Source: an uncultured Bacteroidales bacterium
GTDB taxonomy: Bacteria > Bacteroidota > Bacteroidia > Bacteroidales > P3
DNA: 64,000 nt
Direction: 5' to 3'
Assembly: GCA_905234695.1 (NCBI GenBank)
Contig: CAJOHZ010000003.1
Location: 62,001-126,000 of the forward strand
The notes below the pieces were generated by a model that did not search any database, had not been told where the DNA came from, and saw only the letters and a program-made list of their open reading frames with translations. Positions 18,847-32,100 of the stretch are shown here, in pieces. Each line of letters starts with the position of its first letter. The stretch's first letter is position 1. The position numbers and the translations under genes were made by a program.

Positions 18847-20139
18847 TTAGGAAAGCACCTCGACTTTTAACACTTGGCGGGTAGTCTCGGTGACCCTGTG
18901 GGGGTCACTGGTCCGCCGCCCCACAATCCACAATATCGTCCCTTTCGCATCGGTCAGCAGCAGCTGGTTCCGTTTGTCAGCGGCGCTGTATTTGTGGTCG
19001 CTGAAATAGTCGCTCACCAGTTGGCTGCGTCCCTGCATGCCCAGCGGACAGAAGCGGTCGCCCGCCTGCCAATACCGTAGTTGAAGGGGCGGCTGTACTG
19101 TGGCGGCATCGAACATGGCCACCCCTGCGGGCAACCGTTTCAATTCGTCCATGGAGACGGACTCCAACGTAATCTGCCGGAAGGCTGGAAGGGTCCGCTC
19201 CTCCCATGCCCCCGCAGGGGTCAACACCAACACATCCCGCTCCAAGCGGGCCGTATATGCCGGCGCACGGAACTCACGTCCTGTCTGTGACGCAGTGCCG
19301 ACGGAAGCCACCGTGGAGGCGTTGAAGCCATAGGCTTTCAGCAGTTCATACAGCAACTGCTGCGATGAATCATAGGCCTTCACCTGTGCCATATCGATGG
19401 TAACAGAGCCGTCGGGCTGCGTTGCCACACAGCGGTTCCTCACAGGCTCCAGCAACTCTTGGTAAAGACATTCCACCGACCGCAGGTGGTCCATGGTCTG
19501 CTGCATCGTGCGGTCGAATGCCGGCTGCAGCTGACGCATCAGCGGAATCAGGTGGTGGCGGATGCGGTTGCGCCCATAATCGTCGGAAGCATTGGTGGCA
19601 TCCTCCACATGCGCCAGATGCCATTCGTCGGCATACCGCTCAATGTCGGCACGGCCAACGGTCAGCAACGGCCTGATAATCTCTCCATGACGGGGAAGGA
19701 TGCCATGCAGTCCCGACAGTCCCGTCCCCCGCAGCAGGTTGATGAAGAATGTCTCGAAAGCATCGTCGCGATGGTGAGCCACCAGCACGGCGGCATAGCC
19801 GTGGGCCTGTCGCAGCTCCTCGAAATAGCTGTAGCGAAGGGTACGGGCAGCCTCCTCCACGCTTTGGCCGCTGTCGCGGGCCACCGCCAGAGTGTCGAAT
19901 TGTGCCACATGACACACCGCCCCGTAATCGGCGGCTAGTTGCCGCACAAACTGTTCGTCGCGGTCGCACGCCTCCGGGCGGAGGTGGAAGTTGCAATGGG
20001 CTATGGCAAAGGGGTATCCTGCACGATGGGTCAGATGGGCCAGCACCACAGAATCGACACCCCCGCTAACAGCCAGCAGCACCTCCTTCCCCGCGGGGAG
20101 GAGGTGCTGCTGCATGTTGGCTATAAACTGCGGAAGCAC
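18847..20139 (-). CDS. tilS: tRNA(Ile)-lysidine synthase TilS
   Basis: Ligates lysine to C34 of the AUA-reading tRNA-Ile, using ATP. The PP-loop motif LLAVSGGVDSVVLAHL lies at ~21-36. HCNFHLRPEACDRDEQFV, VAHHRDDAFETFFINLLRGTGLSGL and the active-site region RPLLTV follow in the usual order. The C-terminal ~200 residues form the tRNA-binding part, ending with WRTSDPHRV-like IVGRRTSDPHRV. Start: GTG at 20139, 2 nt after the adhesin stop, fits the family's N-terminus; ATG 20115 is an alternative. Length 430 aa. It lies downstream of the giant adhesin on the same strand and is probably reached by read-through. Confidence 0.94.
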   Translation of the reverse strand: MLPQFIANMQQHLLPAGKEVLLAVSGGVDSVVLAHLTHRAGYPFAIAHCNFHLRPEACDRDEQFVRQLAADYGAVCHVAQFDTLAVARDSGQSVEEAARTLRYSYFEELRQAHGYAAVLVAHHRDDAFETFFINLLRGTGLSGLHGILPRHGEIIRPLLTVGRADIERYADEWHLAHVEDATNASDDYGRNRIRHHLIPLMRQLQPAFDRTMQQTMDHLRSVECLYQELLEPVRNRCVATQPDGSVTIDMAQVKAYDSSQQLLYELLKAYGFNASTVASVGTASQTGREFRAPAYTARLERDVLVLTPAGAWEERTLPAFRQITLESVSMDELKRLPAGVAMFDAATVQPPLQLRYWQAGDRFCPLGMQGRSQLVSDYFSDHKYSAADKRNQLLLTDAKGTILWIVGRRTSDPHRVTETTRQVLKVEVLS

Positions 20140-20141
20140 GG

Positions 20142-23100
20142 CTAGCGCAGAATCATCTTGTGCATACGGCGTTCACCGTCGAACTCGATGCCGTAGTAGT
20201 AGACACCGGCCGACAGGTCATTGCGGTCGAAGGTGATGGTGTGGCGGCCTTCGTCGTAGGTGGCGGTATGCTCGTAGACCGTCCGCCCGAGGGCGTCAGA
20301 GACGAAGAACCGCGCACTTCCGCCATACGGCAGGGCAAACTCTATCTGGGTCTTTCCTTCAAACGGGTTGGGATAGTTCTGCTCCAGCACGAAGAGTCCG
20401 TCGTCCGCCGTGGGAATGCCCTCGAAGTAGTTGACAACCTCCACAATGGTGGTTTGGTTGTTCGACGGGTCGGTATCGTCGTTCACCATGGTGAAACGAC
20501 CTGAACCTACGTAATTTCTGCCGGGATCCTTGAGTATCTTCTTTCCGTCGAACATGATGTGGCGTGTCGTCTGCGGGTCGATAGTCACCGCCTTCTGGAT
20601 ACGGACACGTTCGCCGTTGATAATGGCCTCCATACCGAGGGTGGACACATACGTGATGTTACCCAGGTTGGACACCACCATACGCACCCGGCACGAATCA
20701 CTACGGTTCTCCTCCACCTGTACCTTCTGCACCGCCATATCCACCGAAAGCGGGACGATGATGGTAGTGGTGTCGTTGGTCTTGTTCGTGTCGTCGTCCA
20801 CCGCGAGGAAGCAGGTGACATACTCATACGGGGCGGTACGTCTTCTGATGGTATCCTGGAACATATACACCGTCGACTCACCCGAGGCAAGGCCGTCAGT
20901 GCGGTAGAAGGTCTCCGTCACCTTTGTGGTGGTGTCCTTGTCATACCAATAACCCACGGTGAAGTTGTTCGCCATGCGGGCGCCCACATTGGTAATCATC
21001 ATACCGATATGGTATTCACTGAAGTTTCGCTTATCCACCATACAGTTGACGGCATGCAGGTCGGTGATGGCCGCGATACCTTGGATGGACTTGGAGGCGG
21101 TGTCATTGTATGGGTACACATCCCGTGAGTAGGAGCAACGTGTGGTAAGCTGCATCGTACCCATCGTGGCCCTCTCACGGTGTCGGAAGGTATAGTTGAA
21201 GAATTCCGTCGACTGCAATCCTCGACCCAGGTAATTCCGGAAGACGATATGCTCATGCACTTCCGCACCGTCGTTGTAGGTATAGTAGACATCGCACTCG
21301 TCGATATCCTCCTGACCGAAGTTACGCAGACGCACCGTGATATTGATGCTGTCGCCCGCCACCGCACTGTTCAGCGGCGAGACGATATTGTACATGTACA
21401 GGTCATGTTGCAACGGCGAGAGGCCGAACATCTTGCAGTTGGTGTCGTTATCGTCATAGATATCGCCCGTGGTACGGGTGAATGCACAAATCTGGAAGGT
21501 GTCGGGGAAGCGGTTGGTAATCACGAACGGGTCGGGGCACTCGAACTCGTAGTTGCTATCGGGCTCGATTGTGGCATGGCAGACAGCCTCCATGGGGAGG
21601 TAGATGCCATAAGGACGGTAGCTCACAATCACGTCATGAACGGGGGCGGTACCGTAGTTGTGGACGACCACTTTCGGTTTGATGGTTTGGCCGAATTGGG
21701 GTTCTGTCGGGTAGGTGATGTCCACGATACCGGCATCATACATCAGGCGGCTGCGGTCGATACGGAAGTTGTCGATAGCCACACCATCGCCGAAAGAGGA
21801 GCTGGAACTCGACGTGGGAGGCGTGGTGAAGACGAAGCGGAAGCGGAGACGCTGCGGGAACTCTGTGCGGAGGTTTCCGATAGCGGCATGGACTCTGACA
21901 TATCCGCCGTTGGGCGTGTTGCTCGTCCAACCGGCCTCTTCATCGTACCAGCTGACGTTGGTATCCTGCGAACCCCAACGGGCCTCGGGATCGTCGGCAA
22001 CAACCCACTCACCCATATAGTTGAGGTACTCGAAGCGCATATAGCTCTCGTTGGCCATATTCTTGCTTATCAAGAACGAGATGGTGTCGGGACGTATCTG
22101 CGAGATATTGATAACCGGCGTATAGAGGACACTTCTGTTGCCCCGGCGACCGGTAGATATCGTCTGCTGGGTGCTGGTGACATACGCATTCGGCTGCGAA
22201 TAAGCGGAGTTAATTACACTCTTGGCCGGTGTGCCTCGCTCGAAATAGTTGCGTGTATAGGCGTTGTAACCCACCGGTGCATACCACATGTCGAGATCGA
22301 CATCGAAGTCATCTATCAGTCGCAACTCGACTACATAGTTGCGGTGGTACTGGTACAACAGGGTGTCATTGCTCGTATGGATGTTGTCGCCGTCCACATG
22401 CACAATGCATTGCAGGTCAGTAGTACCCTGATAGAAATCCAGCGAGTCGAAACGCACCATCTCGCTCGTTCCCGGAGCCAGGTTGCCGGTCCAGTTGATT
22501 GTCCGCACCTGAATGGGGCCCACCGGGTTGATGAAACGGGCTTCGACCGTAGCTTGCGTCAAGGGAGTCCTACCCTTGTTGGCCAGTATCACTGCCACAT
22601 AGTGCTCCGTGTCGACAATATGGTTGCGCGGATACACCACACGGGTGATAGCGGCATCTATCGAATCTTCTGTGCCCGGTTCCTGAATGAAGATCAGGTA
22701 CTGCTGCATCTGACCCGCCGGGCTGACGGTGTTCTCCAGACCGGAAATATAGGCGGTAGAGTCGTTGCTGACCCACACCAGCATACGCATATAGCCATAG
22801 TGGGCGTAACTCGGTATCGTGAGCGGCAGCTGATACGGCGTGCGGCTGCGTACCTTCACACCCTTCATCGAGCCTTGCTTGGTGATATTCTCGTTTCCGT
22901 CAAGGTCGAATTGGCCGTCACGGTTATAGTCAATTGCCACACAGAGGCTGGCAGCCGTCCGAGTGTCGTTCTCGTTCTCATTGTTGGCCACCTCGATGGT
23001 CAGCGTGTCGCGCGTGCCGTGGCGGAAATATGCGCAAGGTATCTGCTCAATCGTACGGTTGTAGCGACCCAGTTCCAGAGAGGTGTAGCCAATCAGGTCG

Positions 23101-26100
23101 GGCATCACGTTGTCCAGTTCGCTATACGACACCCGCGTGATGTCGAAGCCCACGGGCTCCGTGGGAGCGTACTGCAAGATGCTATCGTACGTGTTCTCGG
23201 CCAAGGACCTAAAGGTATGGGCTGTGCGCAACGTGTCGTTGCCGGTTTGCTGGTCATTAGGCATATACACCCATGCCTGCAGCGTGAAGGTGGCGTTGGA
23301 GGTGGGACGGTTGACGGTGAGCAGGGCCGTGTCGAACACAAAGTCGTAATAACTCACCGAGTCACCGATACGCGGCGCGATGGTGGCGCGAACGGTGTCG
23401 TGAACCTCGGCATAGGTGATGCGTCCCGAAGCATCCATGAACTTATAGGCAATCGGGATGTTGCTGATGGGGTTGGAACCGTAGTTCACCACACGCAACT
23501 TCACCGTGTCGACCTCCAGGTAGACGCGACCGCTGGCGCGAGGCGAGAGCACCTTCGAGATGGAGCAGTCGTAGGCAATCGGCGGATTGACCGCCACGTT
23601 TATCGGCGAGTAGTAGCTGGTGCAGTTGGCCGCACTGAGGCAGCTGAGATAATAGGTGCTGTCGTGGAAATACTGCGGTGTGGTGCTCCAGTGTGTGGAA
23701 CGGGCATAGTTGTTACTCCCGTTATAGAAGAACTCCGTACCCAACGTATCACGGTGCCAACGGATGACCTTGTTCTGGTCCTGCGTGGCCCAGAAGTTAC
23801 CATAAGTACCATAGTCCAAAAGGGTGTCGCTACCCACAGGAGCCGCAGGTGTGTAGTTGGAACGGATATTGATCCAAGTGGAGGTGTCGTTGAGGGGTTT
23901 CACATCGTTTTGGTAGCGCACCCAGCCACGCAATCTGGCCGCGACATCCGCATTGTAGCCATGGGCGGCATTGGGATAGGCGGAGAAGGCGTCAATGGTA
24001 CCAACCAAACGGGGATACAGGTCAGGCTGGTTGGCGGGCGAGTTGACCACATCGCGCTCGGTGCCCACCGGCAGGTCGTTTCCTTCACCGAATGTCTGCA
24101 TCTCATCGGCGTTGTAGCCAGGATAATTCTGGAACATCGTGCCCGTGGGGGTACGCGGATTGCCGTTATAGTTGAGCTCGTACTCGTAGCCGAGGTTGAA
24201 CTGGAAATTGCCCGGGAAGTCTTTCTTACCCTCATTCTTCAGCTTATAGGTGAGGGGCACCTGCAGCAGGCGGCAGCCCGCCGGGGTGTTGTTCGTGAAG
24301 GAAATCGACACCACCTTCAGGTCATAAGCGGGATAGAGGAAGATTGTCACCGTATCGACATTGTCGTCCAGATAATTGTCGTTGGCATTGTTCAGCAGGA
24401 GCTCGATGACCACGCGTTGCGTGTCCACCAGGCCCAGCGGCGTATATAACTTGACGCTGTCCTCCACATAGGTACGCAGCGGGAGGCGGATATTGCGCAC
24501 CACAGAGCGTATCTCAGGCGTGTAATCGGCAATACGGGCCGTCCACGAAGCCGAATTCTCAGGGGCTTGGCCGTTGTTGTAGAACCGCACACGCACCATG
24601 ATGGAGTCGGTTTCGATATTGTATACCTCCGCATTGTTACCCACCGTAATCCTCGGCATCATCGGCTCTACCACCTCAACGATGGCGATATCGTGCATCA
24701 GACGGGCGAACTCATGGGCACCGATGGTCGGGGTAGGAATCTGCGGACGGATGCTGTCGAAGATATCCTGCGGTACATCGGAGTTGTACTGGGCCAAGCC
24801 GGCAAACTGTGCCAAGGCAAGGCGCAGGTCGAGATCGCTCACAAAATAAGGTCTCGACTCAACCGAGTTGACATCCTTGTGGTTGGCCGTGCGCAGGCTG
24901 TCCAAGTTGCTCCGCTCGTTCGGCGCAGCTTGGGGTGACACCAAAGCGCCCCAGACGGCAAACTTGCGGACACCCGTATTCGGGTTCGGCTCGGCATTCG
25001 ACCAATAGGCGTTGAAGTTCGAGGAACTCACACAGGAGTCGATGGCCACATAGTAGGCATACCCCTTGCTCTGGTTCTCAAAGATGTTGTTCAACACATG
25101 CACGTTGGAAGACTGTTGGCAGCTGAAGGCGCGGGTAGTGGGCTTGTTGTCACCCGTCTTCAACGATACCGTATTGTACAGCACATTGACATATTTTGAA
25201 GCGGTATCAATCCAGATACCCGAGGAAACCAGCGACGCGACATCTATACCGCGCAGGGCAATCATGTTGTTGTATATTGTCACACGGTCAATGTTCGTAC
25301 CCTTGCAGTTGACAATATGGATACCGCGCTTACCACCCGTCTTTGCGTCGGCCAGCGTGATAAAGTTCTTCTGGATGCTGATGTGATTGCCATCGGCCAC
25401 AAAGACACCCGTGAGGGGCTTGCCGTTCACCGACACCCCCGCCGCAATGCTGTCGTGCAGCACCGTCACGCTGTCGACATTCCGGAGGTTGATACCCATA
25501 TACCAAAAGTGCAGAATGTCATTGTTTGTAATGTCAATCATATAGCTGTGGGTGTTCGTCGGCAGCGTGCGGATAGCGTAGTAACCGCTGTCCAGCAGGT
25601 TGTGGTCGAAGGTCAGGTAGTTGTTGTCATTGCCCAGCAGCACCAGGTTGGCATTGGTCGACGAGCCTGTTGTGGCCTTGGAACGAATCACACAGTTACG
25701 GAAGGTGATATGGTTGGATTCCTCTATCTTCAGCACATTGGCGAAGATGTTGTTACCCGAACCTGAGGTATAGTTGGCATAGAAGTAAATATTGTCGAAG
25801 ATGAGATGGTGCGTGCCGGTGAGGGCCATCACATAGTTGCTCGCCGATGTCGTGGTAAACGTAATCTTTGCCTGGTCGGCAGCACCCGGAGTGGTGATGA
25901 AGGTGATGGTGTTGGTGTCGTCGGCACCGTCGATTTCGTTCAGATCCACCTGGCCGCTGAAAGTCTGCGGGTTCAGCAGGAAGCGGATGGGACCGGCCAC
26001 ACCGGCATTATGCAGCGTGTCGATAGCCACTGCCAGCGACGGGAAGTTGAACGTGATGCCTGTGGCGGAACCCACGGTGTAGTCGCCGGCGCAGAAGCGC

Positions 26101-29100
26101 ACATTGAACGTGCGGACAATGGTATCATTGGAATGTATGGTGTCGTCCGAGTTCTGCACCACGGCAATCACCGTATGGCGGCCGGGAGTCAGCGAGCTGC
26201 TCAACAACGGCACCACGATACTGCGACCCGAGCTCAGGTTGATGGTGCGGGACTGCGGCGAAGACCAGCTGCCATTGTCAATCTTGTATTTCAACGTGCA
26301 GGAGGAAATCAAATTGTTACCACGGTTGTTTATCTGCACATTGAGGTTGGTGGCGGCACACGAGGCAATCACCATTGTATCGAGGGCGGGATCCCACGAG
26401 AGAGAGAGATCGTACGGCGGCACATTGGTCACCGTGATGTCCACCAGACTCTCCGGACCCTCGCAGCCGTAATCGTAGAAAGTGAACCGGACATCCGGGC
26501 GGTTGCCACCCTTGGCACCTGTCGTTTGTGCAGACTGGTCGCTGCTCGCATTCTGTTTCGTGATTACAGAGTTGGCCTTCAAGGTAAAGTAGGTGCTGGC
26601 TCCTGTGTTGATACCGGCGGTGGACAATGCCGTGTTGATTTCCACCACGATATTGGAAACGCCATCCCACTCATAGGGGGTCTGGAACTGATGGTACACC
26701 CAACCCACATTGGCGGCCGACAGCGTAAGGCTTGTGCTGTTGTACACCGGTGTCAGGCCAGTGGTGATGAAGTTCGTATTGGCATATTCGCTGAGCGTGG
26801 TGGCACCCATCTTGATAGTATAATTACTATAAGTATAGGTAACGTTGTTGCCACCGACAGAGGCCAGTTTGAACGCAAGGCCGCGGATGGAGCCTGCCGA
26901 GTGACCCGCCGCGAGGAGTTCCTGTGCGGTGTAGATGTACTGTTCTTTTGTATAGCGGGTCTTGGGGTTGTAGGGCGACGGATAGACCGTCAAACTCGTC
27001 GTCGAAGCCAGTGTACCTACATGGAAACTGTTCTCGCTCATCCCGATACCCTTCACATAGAAGGTGTCGCGGTGGTAGATATTGGGCGTAATGAAGGCTC
27101 CAGTGGTGGTGTCAATCACGTTGTGCTCCGCATCCATCCAAATTGCATAGGTGTTCGACGGAATCCCTGTCGGAGTCAACGTCAACCGACCGCCATACAG
27201 CACCTGCCGCGGCGAAGTGACCGCCAGCTGGTTCGGCGTGTAGCGGGCCATGAACTGGCCGCGGTTGGTGTCGTTGGTGCGCGAGGCGTCCGTAGAGAGC
27301 CCATCCACCCAAACCTTCACGTTGAAGATTGAGTCGTGCGCCTGGCGCATATTGAGCGGCGTGGAGAAGGTGTGCGTCACCGACGAGCGGGCGGGAATAC
27401 CGCCCGGGATAGTGCCGGTGCCGACCGGGGTATTGCTGTTGTTGAGACTGTACTTGACCGTCACTGCACCACTGGTGGCGGAACCGTAGTTGTGGATGGT
27501 CACCGTGACGTGCTCGGCCGTAGTGAGGTTACATCCAGTATCCACCACCGGCACATCCACGGCCAGGTCGGTTACAGGTACATTAGGTACATTAATATAT
27601 ACGGGACCGCGGGCACCTTCGCACCCGTTGTCGTAGTAGCGGATTAACTGCGTCTCCGTCTCGCCGATATGCATGGGGTTGGCATTGCTGGCCACCTGCC
27701 ACTGCTGGGCCGACTGGCTGAGCGATGTGGCCGAGGCCGGCCACGAAATACGACGGGCACCGGCGCAAGCCGAGGTTCCCATCTGCACCGCCGCACCATA
27801 CCACACGGCATTGGGAACACCCTGAGTGGACCATTTCACCGCGTTGCTCGAACTGGAGGTAATCACACTGTTGAACGGCACCGCATCGGCAATACCGTGC
27901 TTGTCGCGGTATATCACGGCAAAGTTGGTGTTGTATGCCAGCGACACAGTGGCGGAACTGGGGCAGTAGATAGTGCGGCTGGAGTCGCTCGGGGTGGTAA
28001 CCACCTTGAACTGCAGCACCAGGTTGTTGCCCGGCTGGATAGTCACCCTGGGCAGCACCCAGTATTTAGGAGCCTGGTTCGTCTGGATAATTACAATGGA
28101 GTCGCCCTCCAAGTTGGCGGGATAGTCACCGCAGTTGGTCAACTCAATCGCGAAATTGGTCTGCGCGTTCATCCACGAAGGCATGGGATTGGTGGCACCG
28201 ACGGCGGTTCTGTTCACCTGCACCTCGGTAATCTTGACCAACGGCAGGTTACGCTTCTGCGAGATGTAGAAGGTATCGGGGGCGTACAACGGTTCGGTCT
28301 GATAGGTGTTGCCGTAGTAGAAGGCGGCGGTATCGTCCATCGAGTGGTACCACGAAATACCCGACTTCTGCTGGCGACCGTTGCCAGTGGAGGTGTAGAA
28401 ATGCACCGGCCAGGTGTTCACACCCTGGGTGGGCGTGATGGTCACGCTGTTGCCATAGGTGCCGTTCTGGCGGATGGTGGTGGGGGCCGCGGCGGCATAG
28501 CGCGAAATCACCTGGTAATAGGCCGTATCGTTCATGTTGTTGGGGTCGCTGTTGCACTTCACACACCAGCGGATGTTATACGTCACATCGCTGTTGCCCG
28601 ACCCATAGGGCAGCTGCATCGTGCGTGTCGAGAGGAACTGTATCGTGTCACCGGGACCGACATTGCGGTTGATGGTGAAGTTCTGCCAGGCAGCGTTATT
28701 GATGCTGTAAAAGACCGTAATCGGGGAAGAGGCCGAATAAGTGTAGGTGCCGATACCCATGTTCTGGATACATACCTTCACCGGAATGCTGGACGGAGCA
28801 CCGCAGTAGTCCTCCAAGGGGGTGATGAAGGTCACGGGTTTGAAGTCAATCGTCAACGAACGCACCTCATAGGCACCCAAGCTGGGATTCGTCGCATTGC
28901 GGGGGGTACCCTCGATATCGGTGGTCACTCCCGGCACCGGCGTACCGACATTGCGCAGCAGGTCGCTGAAGGAACGGAGGTCCACCAGGCCACCGTTGGT
29001 GTACTGCGGGTTGCCCACCACAGAATGCTGGTCGCCCGAAATGGCGTTGCGCCAGGTGTTGAGGTTATAGTAGCTCACACCCGTCAGTTTGTTCAGCACG

Positions 29101-32100
29101 CCACTGACCGAGTGGTAGCAGTTGTAGTCCACATGGTTGGTGGCCGCATTGTTGCCGGGGATATAGGCAAAGGCGTAGTTGTTGGTATCGAAGGTCGCCA
29201 CCACGTTGTTCTGGAAATAGCTGTTGCTCAGCACGCCGCCGCCGAACGTGGCCGCCGCGATGTTCACACGCGACGGGGCGGACATACGCACCGAGTTGAA
29301 GACCACCCGCAGATACGAACCCTTGATGATGTTCAGCGGTGTAGTCAGCATGTTGGTGGTACCGTCATCGAGCGACACCAGCATGTTGTTGGCCACAATG
29401 GAGTATTGCGACTGGTTGCCCGTGGCGTCGTGGCCATGCATGTCGGACACACCGATGCAGCAGGCACCGTGGGTGGAGTACACCCGGTTACGCGTGATGC
29501 GGCTGCCGTCATACACATACTGACCCAGGATGATATAACTGGCATTGGTCTGCACATCGTTCACAAAGTTGCTGTCCACCAAGACATCGCTCTGGTTCAC
29601 CAGACTGATAGCGGTGTTGACCTGGTTGGCAAACTCGTTAAACTGCACAATATTGTGCCGCGAGCGGATATCCGGTGCAGTACCTTCCACGCTGACACCG
29701 ATGGTGCCGCCGTAGAAGGAGCAGTTCTGCACCAGCACCGAGTCGGCACTGCCGGTGTGGATCAATGCCTGCGCCGACGTGGTGACAGTGTTGCTGTCTA
29801 CAAACTGGCAGTTGAGGAACTGGCAGTGGGCGCTGTGCTCACCCAACTGGGCCAGCACATCGCAGCGGTTGTCGACATAGCGGCCGTTGGCAAAGCGGAT
29901 ACGGTTGAACCGGATACCGCGGGACTCGGTGAGGTCCACCAAGGCAGGCTCGGTGGAGGAGACCGAACTGCGCGAGCGACGGAAGGTCACCTGTGCCGAG
30001 GTAGTGGCGGGCTCAAACTGCACATACTTCGTCGCCGAGGTGCCCGGGATATAGGGGAACTTAACCACATCATAAGTGCCGGCAGGCAACTTGATGGTCA
30101 GTGGATTGTTGATACCGCAACGGCTCAGCACATACAGGCACTGCTCCAAGGTGGCGAAATTGCCGCCGGGTCCCACCGTGCGGGTGCCGTTGTAAGCACC
30201 GCTGCAGGCGGCGAAGGGGGTATAGCTGGTGTCGTTCAGCGGCTCGTGGTCGCGGAAGCGGCTCGTCCCCACGGTGATGGTATCGTCCACCCAAGCACGG
30301 ATGGTATGATAGCCCACCGAGAATGACTGGCTGGTGCTCAACTGCACCCTGACGCTGTCGCCTCCGTTGAGGTGGCCGGTCCAGTTGACATACACCGGGG
30401 AGCCATTGTCAATCTTGTAAGCGATACGGACGGCATCCATCGGACGCTCGCCAAAGTTCTTCAGCCACACCACCACCGAGTCGGTACCTGCGTTGCAGGG
30501 CTGGTTGTAACTGGGATAGCTGAAACCGGAGATACCGCAGTCGTACAACAGCGGCTGGTTCCTGTTCACATAAAACTGAACCCACGGACGAGTCGGGGCG
30601 ATGGTACCCTCGGCAAAGTTCTCCATATCTCCACTGTTGCCGAAGACATTGTAGTTGAAGGCGGCCGAGTGACCGGGGATAAACAGCGAATTTTTGTTCG
30701 CCAACGTCGGGATATGCTTAATCGACGTGGCTTGGGGGTTCGTGTTGCCATCGTAAATCACCTGCACGATGAGGTCACCGCCGGCATAGAAGAACGTATC
30801 CTGCAACGTCACCATCAGGTACGACCCGGGAGCCGCCTGGTCAATCACAAATGCAGAATCATACACCAACTGCATCGGGTCGCTGTAGAAAGTCTCGTTT
30901 GCCAAGTTGGAGGTAGTAGTGCGAGTTACCAGGGTATTGCTTACATTCGCCATCCAAATCTGGAGTCGCGGACGGACCACCGTGGTGGGCGAAGTGGTTC
31001 GAATCATACGAAACTGCTTGATGCCGCCGGGGCCGTAGCCCATCTCCGCCATCGTTGTACTGTCGTAGAAGAACTCCGACCGGTTGTCGGCGTAGGCCGG
31101 GAACGGGAAGGTATTGTTGTTGGACTGCACCCCCTCTGGCTGCGCCGTATGGGTCCTGCCTCGCACACAGCGGTAGGGCACCCACTGGCTGGAATTGGTC
31201 GGGAAAGTCACCGTGTTGTTATTATTGGTGGAGTCCTTGACAATCAAGTGGAAATACATCATTGTGTCATATCCGTAGAAGGGGATGCGGCCGGCAAAAC
31301 GGTCGGTGCCACTGATACGATGCAGATAGGCGCGGTTCACTATCCGGCTGTTGCCCACACGGTACTCGGCATACACCGAGTCGCCGTTGATACCTTGGCG
31401 CGCTACCGTGGAAGGCTCGGCGCACAGGTAGGCACCGCGGCTGCTGGGATAGTCCACCATGTCGGGATAGGCAAGCATCTTGACGCGGGGGGTTATCATC
31501 TGCTGGCTCGACGCACGGAACACAATATCGTCGATATACCACCCACTCGTAGTGGCGGTGCTGACATTACGCTGATAGACCACAAAACGCACCACCAACT
31601 TCCTGTTGACGGGCAAGACATTCTGGAACAGCTGCTCCAAATCGAAACGCTCATGCCTCCACATGCTGGGATTGTACGTGGTGGCATTCTCCCAATCAGT
31701 ATACGACTGCTTACTGAACGAGGAGAACGACGAGAACTCCGACGAGCCTCCATCCGTCATGTTGTAGTGCGTGGTACCCAGACGGGTCCAACGCGTATCG
31801 CCCGGACGTCTGACCTCAATCACACACACATCCGTTGCCGAGGCGACATATCGGGCATCCGCCTCGCAATAGTGCATGAACTCCATCGTGTAGTAGTTGA
31901 AGTTCGCCATCTCGGAGAAATCAATCGTGTCAAGCGTCATCATCACATCCTGGTTGTACACATGCGACAACTTCATCGAACGGTTGCCACCCGACACCAC
32001 GGAAGTCTGCACTTGGGCATTACTGGACAACTGATACGTGACGGGCGACCCTGTCTCGAAATCCTGCGTGTAGACTTGATAGATTTGTGCATGGGCAGAA

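Noticed and set aside
21180-24449. A 1,089-codon open frame on the plus strand, antisense to the giant adhesin
   Set aside because: It is opposite a well-supported gene with recognisable domains. Its translation is rich in His/Arg/Val/Gly with no family resemblance, as expected for the antisense of GC-rich coding DNA.
27669-30326. An 885-codon open frame on the plus strand, antisense to the giant adhesin
   Set aside because: Same reasoning: antisense shadow with no start context or known motif.
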